From Nymphaea colorata (taxonomy: Eukaryota; Streptophyta; Magnoliopsida; Nymphaeales; Nymphaeaceae), in NCBI RefSeq assembly GCF_008831285.2, contig NC_045146.1, positions 18,987,289 to 19,051,288 on the forward strand: DNA of 64,000 nt, read 5' to 3'. The number at the start of each line of letters is the position of its first letter. The stretch's first letter is position 1. Both the position numbers and the translations under genes were made by a program. Shown piece after piece: positions 46,730-58,100 of this stretch. The notes below the pieces were generated by a model. That model was not told the origin of the DNA. It searched no databases and saw only the letters and a program-made list of their open reading frames with translations.

Positions 46730-48904
46730 TTGTTTGTTTACCTGCTGGTGGTGGCGTCATCTTTAAGTGCCATAAGCCCCTTTATTCCACCACATGAACG
46801 ATGGCCAAGCACCACAATGTTTTGCACCTGTTCGAAAAAAGAGAAGGAAAATCAGAGATAGATAAAATGTATCAACAAAGCAAAAGAAAAGTGAAAAAAC
46901 TCATTCAATACTAATCAGGAGCGGTAAAATTAGCATTATAAGAGTGTTTCCAGTGAAAAAGAATAGATGCAGATAAGAACATGTATAAATTTTTGCACCA
47001 TTAAACTCGATTATCTGAATCCAAACTGTTTAAACTTTGAAGTTCTATCGGCTCACCTTTAGATGCGTGACTGCATACTCGATAGCTGCTCCCACCTCGC
47101 TCGATCGGACCTATTTTCAACAACTCAAGCAATCAAAGGTTAATAAAAATTATCTTTTTTTCAAAGAGGTGGAGGAAATATATTCCATATATTTTTTGGA
47201 ATAAGGATATTGAGATTTTCAATAATATAATGTTTTTAATTAATAGTCTTATTTATTTAAACATGATTGATAACTTAATATTGGTGCATGCCATATTCTC
47301 TCTCCCTCGCGTTCACTTAAAGTTAACCTCCAAAGTTTACGTGGAATGCACAAGGTATGAATGACATTGTCAACGGCTATGATGTAAGTTTGAATATTTT
47401 ATGTGGTTTATAAGATAAGCATGAATGTAGACGGGCATTACTATAGAAGTTTTGAATTATATATGAATATCACATTCAAATGTTACTAAATGTTTCGTTC
47501 AAGTGGTTCACACATGAGCAATCCTCATACTTCTTTACTAATGAAAAAAAAATTATAAAATCTAAAATCATGAAGATTAGTCAAACTCTTTTTATTAATA
47601 ATTAAATAACTATAACGGACCTGATCGTAGGACGGAACCATGTTGGCGATGTTCCGGACCATGAAGGCATCACCGGGCTGCAGCTGCATCACGTTGGACG
47701 GGCAAACCCTCGAGTCGGAGCAAGCTATGATCATGTACTGCATGCAATTTGCAAACACACCCCACAGTTTTATTTTTCCCTTAACAAACATTTTATAGAA
47801 TAATTCATCTAAAAAAATCTTACATATTCTAGCAAAAAAAATAAAGCTTTAAAAGACCAACCAAGCAAGATTATGCATATATTAATATGGTCACGGACCA
47901 TGATCATGTTATGAGACTACCACTATGGCATGATGAGTTTCTTTATTTATATAAAATTCAACATCGTGGAGAAAGTCTTCCCTTAGATCCCGGTAGTGTG
48001 CCAATGAATATCCGGGTGGAGTCCTATGATTCTTATAATAAGGCTATAAAATTATTTATGTGGGCATGAATATACATATTTTATAATTTTAAATACGCGA
48101 TTTCGTTTTACAAAACATTCTATTATGTAGTTTTAAAAATGATCGTAACCAGAGTCGATAATTCCAAGAGAAAAAAATGTAAAATATATGGGAGCCTTCT
48201 CGTGGCTATGTAGCAAGCTTCAACACAAGATGTAATCTGTCATACGTTATGTTGTTCCTAATGCTCATGTCATGGTTCAGGTGAAACTGCCCTTGGAATG
48301 AGCAAAGTAAAAGAACGAGCCAATGGCATCGAACGATGCGTTGTACGATTTTGACTGAGTAAAATATTTTTCAAAAGCCTCTACTGCCATCAGACAAGTA
48401 ATAATGTAAGATACATGTTGAATCTTCCACCATAAATATTGTACGAAAGCAGAATGAGGTCTGAACTTTTCTTCTTCTTCTCCAATTACGCTACCATAAA
48501 CTCCTATCGAGAAGAAGGAAAGGAAGAAGATGGACGAAAGGACAAATATCAAGTTGTAAAGATGTTGAAGAAGGAAAGGTAGAAGATGGATGAAAGATTA
48601 CATATATGTATGTTTGTTCTTACCTTAGGCTTCTGTCCCCGTGAAAGTTCCTGGAAGAGCTTCGGCTTCTTCCTGCCAAGATCAGCCGCTGTCAGTAAAA
48701 TAACAATAAGATCTCCTCCCAGGTGATCTTAAAGAAGGCAGCCGAGATCTCCAAAGTTGCATTAATTAAGCTATGATAATGATAAGCAAATGGATGCAAG
48801 AAGGGTAGGCGCTTAACTGGTAGATCTCCTCGTTGAAGTGCTGGAATCCTTCTCTAAGCTTGTCCAAAGGGCTGGTGGCCTCCATGAATTCGACGCCGGC
48901 CGCC

Positions 48905-48941
<37 letters not shown>

Positions 48942-48951
48942 ACTCCCCCAT
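44410..48951 (-). CDS. Beta-carbonic anhydrase, copy B
   Basis: Seven minus-strand exons: 48951-48818, 48672-48624, 47737-47621, 47110-47057, 46827-46742, 45512-45407, 44559-44410. They total 696 nt and 231 residues. Zinc ligands are Cys67, His127 and Cys130 ([10 protein letters not shown] and GHRSCGG), with Asp69/Arg71. The protein starts MGELE, then has ten glutamines (CAG repeat, 48907-48936) before the helical [12 protein letters not shown] segment. It lacks the N-terminal exon of copy C. A TATA box lies about 50 bases before the ATG, so this start looks real. The C-terminus, [10 protein letters not shown], has lost about five residues against C around GVNYGF and ends soon after. The substrate-side segment reads [12 protein letters not shown] where A and C have RYGGVG/RYSGVG. 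Role: CO2/bicarbonate interconversion, probably cytosolic. It looks intact, but it is the most diverged of the three at several normally conserved sites. Confidence 0.9.
46656..46725. repeat. (TA)n microsatellite, about 70 bp
   Basis: A pure TA run in the intron after the fifth exon of carbonic anhydrase B, ending 17 bases from that exon's edge. Confidence 0.95.
48907..48936 (-). repeat. (CAG)10 coding repeat in carbonic anhydrase B
   Basis: Ten uninterrupted CAG codons give a ten-glutamine tract at residues 6-15. It lies before the conserved fold, so the length is probably free to vary. Confidence 0.95.
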
Positions 48952-48998
48952 TACTAGGATCAGCAAAATACGTGAGAAATCAGACGCAGAATCGGACC

Positions 48999-49006
48999 TA
49001 TTTATA
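48999..49006 (-). promoter_or_regulatory. Likely TATA box of carbonic anhydrase B
   Basis: TATAAATA on the minus strand, 48 bases before the ATG at 48951. It implies a very short 5' leader and no room for an upstream coding exon. Confidence 0.6.
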
Positions 49007-50521
49007 CACAAAGATCTTCAACCATATTGCTGATGCAGATTAGAAAATGACAGGAAATTAAAATAAATAAAAGAACTAAAAAACGTGGTCGTCATTCTGA
49101 ATTAAACTCAATTAGGAAGTTGTTTAGGCAATTAATTAAAAGATGGTGATGGACCCAAATAGACCAAAGATTAGGGTCAAACCCGGAAAGGTCATCATTG
49201 TGAGGTGGGTTGATCACCTGGCCGGCCATGCAATTTGAAACGTCTTTTACTGAAAATAGCTACGCTCATCTCCCATGAAACTTTGCGTCAGAATTTGTTC
49301 TTCACGCCTCGTCAATTTAAAAACATTTGATAATGGAACGGACGGTCCTGATTGAATTGAATGTTGGTTTTGGTTGATCGGACCCCTTCAAAAATGGGCG
49401 TCACATATGACGACTAAACCGTCGCCGTAACTGTTGCTATACTCCATATTCTCTCTCTTGCTCTCTCCTGACTCCAACATAGGACCCCTAAAATGACATA
49501 AGATAACAACTATATATATATATATATATATTCAACTCTTCGTTTTGGTTGAATTTGAATTTCATATTTGATTCGTGAATGAGTTTGGACGGCCTAACTC
49601 TTAATTTAAATGCATATTTCTAAAGTCAACTTTGATTGAACGTATAAAATCTCATTCACGATGCAAATTTCAATATGATTAATCTTTTCGTGCCTGCATG
49701 TTTGAGCCCTCCAAACTCATCCGTGAAGTCATATAAGAACAAATCAGCTTATTGAAAATAAACCTTTACTCTATATACAATCCTTACAAGTTTCCTCTTA
49801 TAGCTCTTTAATGTTTATAAATGACTTTAACTGTGGCTTCTAAGAAAGATTGTACGTCTGCTTCTGATATCATGCCTGTTAAGCGCAGAATTCTTGATTT
49901 CAAAAGAAACATCAGATACAGATTAAACCAAATTGGAAGCAAATTCCCGAGAACTGATAATTTCTCTTGGAAAGATCACTAACTAGACCCATTTTGATAT
50001 TTGGCGTTTGAATAAAAGGAAGAAAATCCTTGGGAAAAAGTTTCCACGGTACGAAAACAAGAAGAAACTTTGATCAGAAGTACTGAGCAGTTCAACACAA
50101 CGAAGAGAAAGTAAAGGGAGAAGAGGGGTGTGAACTCTTTCTGCTTGGAAAACTTTTCCTGCGTCTGGTTTAAGATCAGACTGAAAACATTCCGCAGGAG
50201 TTTTCCTGGGTAAATGTGGGCAATCTTTAATTTCCCGGACAAGGTCAATGTCATTTTAATGATCAAAATACATAAATGGGAATCACCATTTGGAGTTTTC
50301 CTTTTATTTCACGAGTGATTGTTAATTACCTGAGAAGCTCGCTTGGTCTCTGTAACAATGGCTTCCCTGGAGTCCTTCGTCGTTTCCTCTCTCTGCTGTT
50401 CTTTGAGTAAAGAAAATGAATAATGAACTATAGTTGTTTCCCCTCCTACAGATACCACAGAAACATGGCAATTAAACTGTAAGAAAGAGAAGCAACGATA
50501 GGTAAATCCCACAAAAATTGC

Positions 50522-50532
<11 letters not shown>

Positions 50533-50597
<65 letters not shown>
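50533..50597. repeat. (GA)n microsatellite, about 65 bp
   Basis: An uninterrupted AG run preceded by a short CA run. Confidence 0.95.
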
Positions 50598-50600
<3 letters not shown>

Positions 50601-52523
50601 TCTAAGAACAATCGTGAAGGGAGGAGGATCGCTGTTTCCTACCCTCTCAAACCTGTTCTTCCTATTCTGTCACTACCACCTTCCTCTCTCGAAGAGGATC
50701 GTTGTTTCCTACTCTCTCAGATCTGCTCCTCTCCTCTTCTAGCACTGCGCCTTCTTCATCTCTCTCTGTCTCAACTGAAAATGGTGGTAATCATGTGATC
50801 TACATAAAATATACTGTTATACTTTTTTTTTCTTCTCTTAATCGATCAGATGGTGGCGATCATGTGATGTACATAAAATATACTTATACACTGAAAGTAG
50901 AGCCCCTTACGTGTGTAAATTTATTGGACACTGTCATCTTTTTGACGGAAGCGACACTAAAACTGAGGACTTGTTGAGATTTGATCGCGCTGGTTTTACC
51001 TGCCATCTATGCTTCTTTAACTATTAGGGTGTCAGATCAATCAGATTTCATGGAATTGGCCTCAGAGGAGAATCTGATCTTAAATGTAGAAAAATACAGA
51101 TCCAAATCGCGATCTTACATTTAAAAGATGACTTTGGATGTGAGTCAGAATTGAATATCAATCTGATGTGCTAAGAAAGTCCAATACCAAGTTGCAATCA
51201 AATTCTTAATTTTCCAAATTCGTTCTATACTGGCTTTGACTTGGGCAGATCCGTTCTTTAAGTAATGCAAATATATCTAGACTGTCTGACACCAAATATG
51301 ACCTCGAAACCATCTTGCCATTCATCAAAGACACCAATGTGACTGGGGTTGCAAATGGGTCTGGTATATCCGAATAGCGACCTGGTTTGGGAACCATTTA
51401 GCCAGTAAAAAATCTAGTGAGATTTGGATTCAATGTGCAATTTCTGAACTGAATCGAAAACGAATACCCAATAGGGATCGGATAAGATCCTACCCGGCCT
51501 ATGATAGTCAGATCCAAGTTCGGCTTCAAAAGATCCATATTCAAGTCCAGATCTGGATCTAATTATTCCAATATTTCAACCGCAGTTGGATCCGACCCAA
51601 TCCACACTTTAATGAAGAATTTATGAGAGGGAAGATAAATAAACTTAAAAGGATTATAAATAATAGACTTGTGATAAGTCATATTATTTCATTAAAAATT
51701 TTCATTAAGGAACGACCAACAGATTGGATATACAAATACCTGATAAGCCTTTTACCCCAAAACTCAAGCTAGTGGACGTCCAACTAACAAAAGTACTTCA
51801 TTATATGCAAATTATTCATATTCATTAATGAAAAACAAATAAATTTCATATACAAATTAAATATCTCATAAATCTTTTACCACAAAGTTGAGCTACTGAA
51901 CTCGAGTTCTACCTAAGCTCAACCTAGACTTGTAAAACTCGAGCCAAGCTGAGGCATACTGGCTCGGATCAGCAGCTGGTCACTAGTTCGAGTAGCATGG
52001 GGGTCACCCTTGCCGAAGTTAAAGCGGACATAGGCCCCCACAAGTGCGGATATTATGCCTGGGAATTTTATACTGCAGGATGAGCGAGAAAGTCTCTCCA
52101 CCGTGGTGCATTTTTCTCCATGATAGGAATTAAAAAAAACAAAAAAAAAAAAGCTCAGTTAGTTTCTGATGGCATTATTATGCTTCCACAGTGCCACAGA
52201 CGTCATCTATGATCTACCTAAGCTTATCAAGATCGTTGTCTGTTCCCTGTCCCCATAATGCCGCAAAAACCTAAATGCTTATTGCTCTTCTCAGATCCTA
52301 TCGACAATGAATGATATTTTAAAGAGCAATTTGAATTTTGATGACTACCTTTTGCCTATTCATGCCTCATAAAGAGACTACCTTCTGTGCAATTTTCTTA
52401 TGAAGGCTACACTTTTTGTTCAAATAAAAGTGTCAATAAGGGCCTGCAGTGTGCTTCTGCCCACCCCAAAAGCAAACAAAATTCATTAGTTAAAAGGGTT
52501 GGAAAGTAGAAGGCAATGTTGAA

Positions 52524-52526
<3 letters not shown>

Positions 52527-52591
<65 letters not shown>
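52527..52591. repeat. (TA)n microsatellite, about 65 bp
   Basis: An uninterrupted TA run in the spacer between carbonic anhydrases B and C. Confidence 0.95.
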
Positions 52592-52594
<3 letters not shown>

Positions 52595-53045
52595 CAGCTG
52601 ACGACTTCCATTTCTCATGTTCACAGAATTTTACACCGGGCACTATATTTTGCAGTTGACCTTTATATATAATGTGTTCACCTTATTAAAAATACAAGTA
52701 AAATATACCCCGAAAGATAGAAATAACGCTATTTGAAGCATCTTCATCTTTCACTTTGATATTAAACGACCAGACCGCTTAGTGTCTCTTGAGATCTGAA
52801 CCATAGGCGAGTTTGTGTTATTACTTAGGTAAGTAGGAGGAGTATTTCATCCTACTGCATAGCAAAAAATTCGAAACCTCTAACCTTCTACTCATCATTT
52901 AAGAGACTAGGCCTGCTTTCGATGTGGGTCACACCATACCGGCAGCACCATTACCATGTCATGATCTGATAGAACAGTCATGGATAGCATATGTGGTCTA
53001 GGGTCTTCACTTCAGTGCCCTCAGCACTCCACCTTTCCAATTTCC

Positions 53046-53418
53046 TCCTAGGGATGTCAGCTGATCGTATTTGAATTCGATATGCCATCAATCATATCCG
53101 TTTTCTTGGATATTCACAATTTGGATTGAAATTCTGAATCAAATATGAACAAATAAAAGTTCTATCTTAATCCGATTTCAAAAATCCAATTACACAATCT
53201 GAAACCAATCCAAATCTGATTTTTAAGATTATATCTGACTCCAAATTTTGAACCAAATTATCAGAATCTGATCGGATAGTTATGTACATCCGAATTTGAT
53301 CGGATAGTTATGTACATCCGAATTTGATAGGATGTTATTTCTTAAATTCGAATACGATCCAATTTTTTAGTCTGATATTAATTTTTTTTCCAAATCAGAT
53401 GTATTAGCATTCCTAAAT
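53046..53418. repeat. GATCC/AATCTGA word-rich repeat with inverted ends
   Basis: Starts CTAGGGATGTCAG and ends near TTAGCATTCCTAA. Reverse-complemented, the end reads TTAGGAATGCTAA, an imperfect match to the start. The inside is made of variants of GAATTTGATCGGAT and CCAAATCTGATT. It holds an exact 28-bp tandem pair at 53270-53297 and 53298-53325. It has no coding capacity. Confidence 0.6.
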
Positions 53419-54254
53419 TTCCACCTCGATTGCTTTGCTTTTAGATCAGGCCAGCTTGTTTGCAGTTTTCCGGGGATGGGCCGGCTCTAGATTGCTTGGA
53501 TGAAGAAAAATTCGTCCGGCGACTTCATCTTTTGAACTGCCACGTTAATAGTTTTTAAACGACCAAGTTTGACATGAGGATTTGTGTTGATCACCTCCCA
53601 TATAAGATTGTAAACAGGTTGGATGTGGCAAACTGAAGAAGTTCAAGTGGATTCTGGAAGAAAACTAATTAAGTCTAATCGGATCAGAGTGATATAGTTT
53701 TGTGAGATTACCAATGTGAAAGTTTCCTAGATTCAACTAAATCCAATTTTCTTCGTTTGGACATGGATCAGTACCGCTGTTTGCAAGATTATTTGACGTC
53801 CTTCGGGGCTCTATAAGTTGTATTCTGATTAGGATTCAGATTTGGACTTGAAGATCCGGAATCAAATCTAGATCTGACAAGGCAAAGGTCCAAACTTTAC
53901 ATATAATTGTGTGTCAGACCCTAATTATAGGATTTTGAATCCAGATTCAGTCACTGAAACTGTTTAGCAAATCTGAGTCCGATAAGGATTCTGATGCATT
54001 TTCATTACCTGATCCGACCAAATGGTTCTGGTTTTGGCTCGGTAATCAGATCTTATGAACCTATTGGCACCAAGGCCTAAACCCCATTTTAGAGAAAGCT
54101 TTGAATTCAGATAATCAAACTCAGATATACTCCAAGGTGCATTCATGTTCTATTTTGATGATCTCTATGTGCAATTGAACGACAATTTTCAGATCCAGTA
54201 TCTGACTAGACGGATAACTTTTAGTCAAGTGAAAGGATGATCACTAGGGCATTC

Positions 54255-54602
54255 GAGGTAAGCCTGGGCACCGGGCCGGGCCACCGCCGGGTACCTCGTA
54301 CCCGGCCTGACTCTGGCCCGGGCCTTAAAAATAAGCAGTTCGGGCTTTTTTTGTTGGGCCGAGGCCCGCCCGGTAATTAATGGGTCGGGCTCAGGCCAGC
54401 GACTGTAATTGTCAGGAGCCCGAAAAGCCCTACAACAACTTTATTATTATTTTTTTAAATAAATTTTTTGTTGAAAACTTGGACTTATGGTCTGCACTCG
54501 GCTTCGACCCGAGGCCCGATATCACATGGGCCTGGCCGGGCCCTTTTAGGGCTGGCCCGTCTCCAATGCCGGGCCTCGGGCTGGCCCGTTTCCAATGCCT
54601 TA
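54255..54602. repeat. GGGCC-rich degenerate repeat block
   Basis: Dense CCGGGCC, GGGCTCGGGC and GGCCCG words stand in otherwise AT-rich DNA. The block is interrupted by an AT-rich piece at about 54430-54480. Short open frames through it are by-products of the composition. Similar low-complexity GGGCC blocks are known between plant genes; their origin is unclear to me. Confidence 0.6.
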
Positions 54603-55107
54603 ATTAGAGGGATTCTGCAAGAGAGTTCAAATCATGAGCCTTCCGTCTAGCGTTGCAAACAGGGTGGTCCTAGGATGAGGGTTATGTCATTTTCTGAGGA
54701 CAAGGGTTATGTCATTTTTTGCTAGACCAAAGTTTCCATCATTTTCGACCAAATTTCTCCCATATTTATCATATACACGCATGCGAACATATGTTTTACT
54801 CATTCCCAACCCAAACAAGAAATAATGGATGATTCCAAATATTGCAAATTGTTAGGAACTTAGGACATTGCCATTTTGAGATTTGTGGATTTTCGGGTGC
54901 TTTGCAGATAATCCGGTTCAAAGCATTTAGATCCCTATCCAAAAATGAGACATACCCAAGAGATCGGCAGCATGAGGGAGAAAAAGAAAAGGAACTTTAT
55001 TGCCATAGAACATTATTACTGATGATGGCAGATAAAGAGAGGGTGGTTGCAAAGGAAGGAGTTACACATAAGCGGTACATAAGACATCCTCAAGAAGACG
55101 GAGTTGC

Positions 55108-58100
55108 TCAACTGGCGCTAACTGCAGGCTCTAATTTCTTGGCAGGGGTGAACCCATAGTTAACTCCCCACAACTCAAGGGAGCCATCGATAAAATTGTA
55201 GTAACCTCCATAGAGAGACAGAGTCTTGTTAGCCAGGCCTTCCCTCACAAATGGGTAAGACAGCAGGTTGCCCAGTGACACGTTCACCGCTTCCTGTAAA
55301 ACATTCAACAGCAATCAGCAGAACGAGGGTTAGACTTCGAATAGGATATAACGACATGTTCGCGTCATAATCACAGAATGCCTCTGCTATATAGCGCTTG
55401 GCAAGCCAAGAATCTAAAGATATTCATGGTTTCTAACAAATCTCAAGACATTTCTTATTGCATGAACTAATAATTTCTTATGGTCTCCTTACCCGCACTT
55501 GCATTTTCTAATAAAGTCTATAATAAGCGCTCTATTCCTTCGTAAGGTCATCCACTCATGGTAAACGGAGGACGTTTGATTCACTAGTTATAGAAAACCA
55601 GTCCGCTCTATCTTATGCATTTGCTAAATAAAAGGACGGACCTTTTAATGAGATCATACGAAAAGCTTTCGGATAAAGAGGACGTACCACTTCACATTTG
55701 GAGCACTGTTCTCCAAAAGACAGGTGGCCGTAGGTAGACTTCACTTTGTTTCTCGCTGGTAGGCATATTTTCACCCAGTCCTCAATAAAGTCACTGCAAA
55801 ACCATTAATGGAAACTCACATAAATCAATAAGGATAAACTGAGTGGTGGCATGCCCACTCAAGAAGGAATCTCAAAACAAAGGTCACTCTCCCACTCTAG
55901 GTGCAAGCATATCCAGAAGACCAAAGATAAAAAGGGGAAAAGTAATTCAGGGGAACATGTACCACAACTTTAGGTGGTATCTCAATGACTGGCTTTTTCT
56001 GCAAAGCAAGTCAATGTGCTAGTGGACCACAGTTTTGCTAGACCTGGATCGAGCACAGGCATACGTCCAGGCCGCACCATCGACATAATCGACCATCAAA
56101 ACGTTCAAATAATCAAATCTCACAATGATCCTTCTATAAGTCCACATATCCAAGACGAAGCTTACTGACTATGGAGTAAGGGCAACAAGAACACTATAAT
56201 CGGAACTAAGCAAGACCCAGTTGAACCCGGACCCCAAACTTCGCAAGGTCTGCGGGCTAATTCAATCACGCCCCCAGGTATGGATGCTGTGTGCAGAAAG
56301 ATGACTATTGAGGACTCCACACTGTGGGGTCAAGTCATGTTTGTCTGGAAAATTCAAAGGCACAGTAGAAGGTACTGGGTCCTTTCCAGGAAGTACCCAA
56401 TCAGGGTCTGAGGATGAGAAACAAATAAAGGTCAAGCCACAACTTTCGCAGAATCAAGTGGAAAACTGCAGAATGCTATAAAAAATTATCGTGTTCCTTG
56501 CTGTCCGTTCTTTTCTTTCTAGACGTACGTGCTTGTGGAGCCGTCATCTTTAAGCGACATGAGGCCCTTGATCCCACCACAGGCGCTGTGACCAACCACC
56601 ACAATGCTTTGGACCTTCACCAAGCAGAAAAAAATGAAGCAAAAATAAATAATACATAAACTGACAAAGCTGAAGAAAGAGAGACGACAACTCATAATCA
56701 GTAACGTGTCAGGAACAGTATAAGAGGGGAAAAAGGAGAGATGCTTCCATAGATACAAATCCAGTAATAGCGCTAGAAACAATGAGTAAGTATCCAAGGC
56801 AGATAAGACATCTTTCAACGTTTAACTTCTTATGGTTAGCACAATCCATGACGAGGGAGAAAACTGGGTTTCCTCTCTGACGCGTCAGATTTACCGTCTC
56901 AATAATTAGACAAAACAAAATTTTTAATAATTGTGATTCTTACTAGGAGACAAAATAATTGCAGGCATTGATAATTTAAACAAAAAAAATGAAAAATTGG
57001 CAGTTTCCAAACTCCAGATTAACCTTGTCATGACATTAATTTACACTAATCTTGCCAATTCGAAGCATCTGCTCATGCTCTACGGGAATCAAACAAAAGG
57101 GTCAATCGGGTTGACGTACTTCCAACAATTTGCCGTAATTTATTCTTTTGGGGTTCCACGAGAAAGGGATAAGATAACACAATTATTAAAATCATTGAGG
57201 CGTGAAGCCCATCATCAGGCCAGCGTAAGCTTGGGACCATTAAAATATAAATTTTAAGAAATAAATAATAAATCATATAATATTAGTAGTATAATAAAAA
57301 AATTAAAATTAAAAATGGCAAGTATACTAAATAGAAAAACAAAATTTCACTACGTTAACAAACATCTAATAAGTAAATAATGCAAAAAAAATGCCAAATT
57401 TGAAAGTAATTAGATACAGTAAAATAGCATCGACAAAGAGGGAGAGAGTTGAGAGGAAGAGGAATACTGCATCAGTGAGAAGAACTGTATAAGTAATCCT
57501 CTCACTGAGAAATACTGTCCTGGAGATTAAACTGTACGAATCTACTGTCCAAAAAAGTAATGATGATCTTTTTTGGCCTCTTACCTAATTAAAAGGCACC
57601 TTGGTCTACAACTTGTGAGGCAAAGAAAGACGCCAGCTACCTACCCTTTTGGGAAAGGCATGAACCACCGGAACTAAAAAAGGTGTGGAGTGGCTTAATA
57701 GTGCTAATACTTCAAACCATTGGAACAGAGACAATTGAAAGCAATTTTTTTAAAATAATACACCCAAAGTATGAAAACATCAAACCGAAACCGACACTAC
57801 TCGTGACAAAAAGGCAGATACTGACCTTTAGATGCAGGACTGCGTACTCAATTGCTGATCCAACACCGCTATATCGCACCTAGAATCAACAGATATATTA
57901 TAGTTAGTAAAATATGAAACAGCAAAAGATGGTTCAGTGATCTTTTTATTCTCTTAATAACCAGAAACCCAATAATGAGCAGACTACAAGGTGAGTTCGG
58001 GATGACTAACTACCCCCGTGCTGTATGAGATACCTACCCCCGTGCTTTATGAGAACAATACCGCGATAAAAGTCGATGCCTAGAATTTTAAGGGCTTGAT

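Larger units (their letters stand above)
49007..55107. other. Six-kilobase spacer between carbonic anhydrases B and C
   Basis: No gene is recognised. Contents: (TA)n at 49511-49531; (GA)n at 50533-50597; GATCC/AATCTGAAT word-rich sequence at about 50990-51620 and 53045-54230; (TA)n at 52527-52591; a GGGCC-rich block at about 54255-54602. The final part is the 3' flank of copy C, with an AATAAA-like signal on the minus strand near 54993-54998. Confidence 0.55.

Noticed and set aside
47887-48069. Plus-strand 60-codon frame
   Set aside because: It lies inside an intron of carbonic anhydrase B on the other strand, with no recognisable family and no start context.
54380-54650. Two plus-strand frames rich in Gly, Pro and Arg
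   Set aside because: They are by-products of the GGGCC-rich repeat and overlap in different frames.
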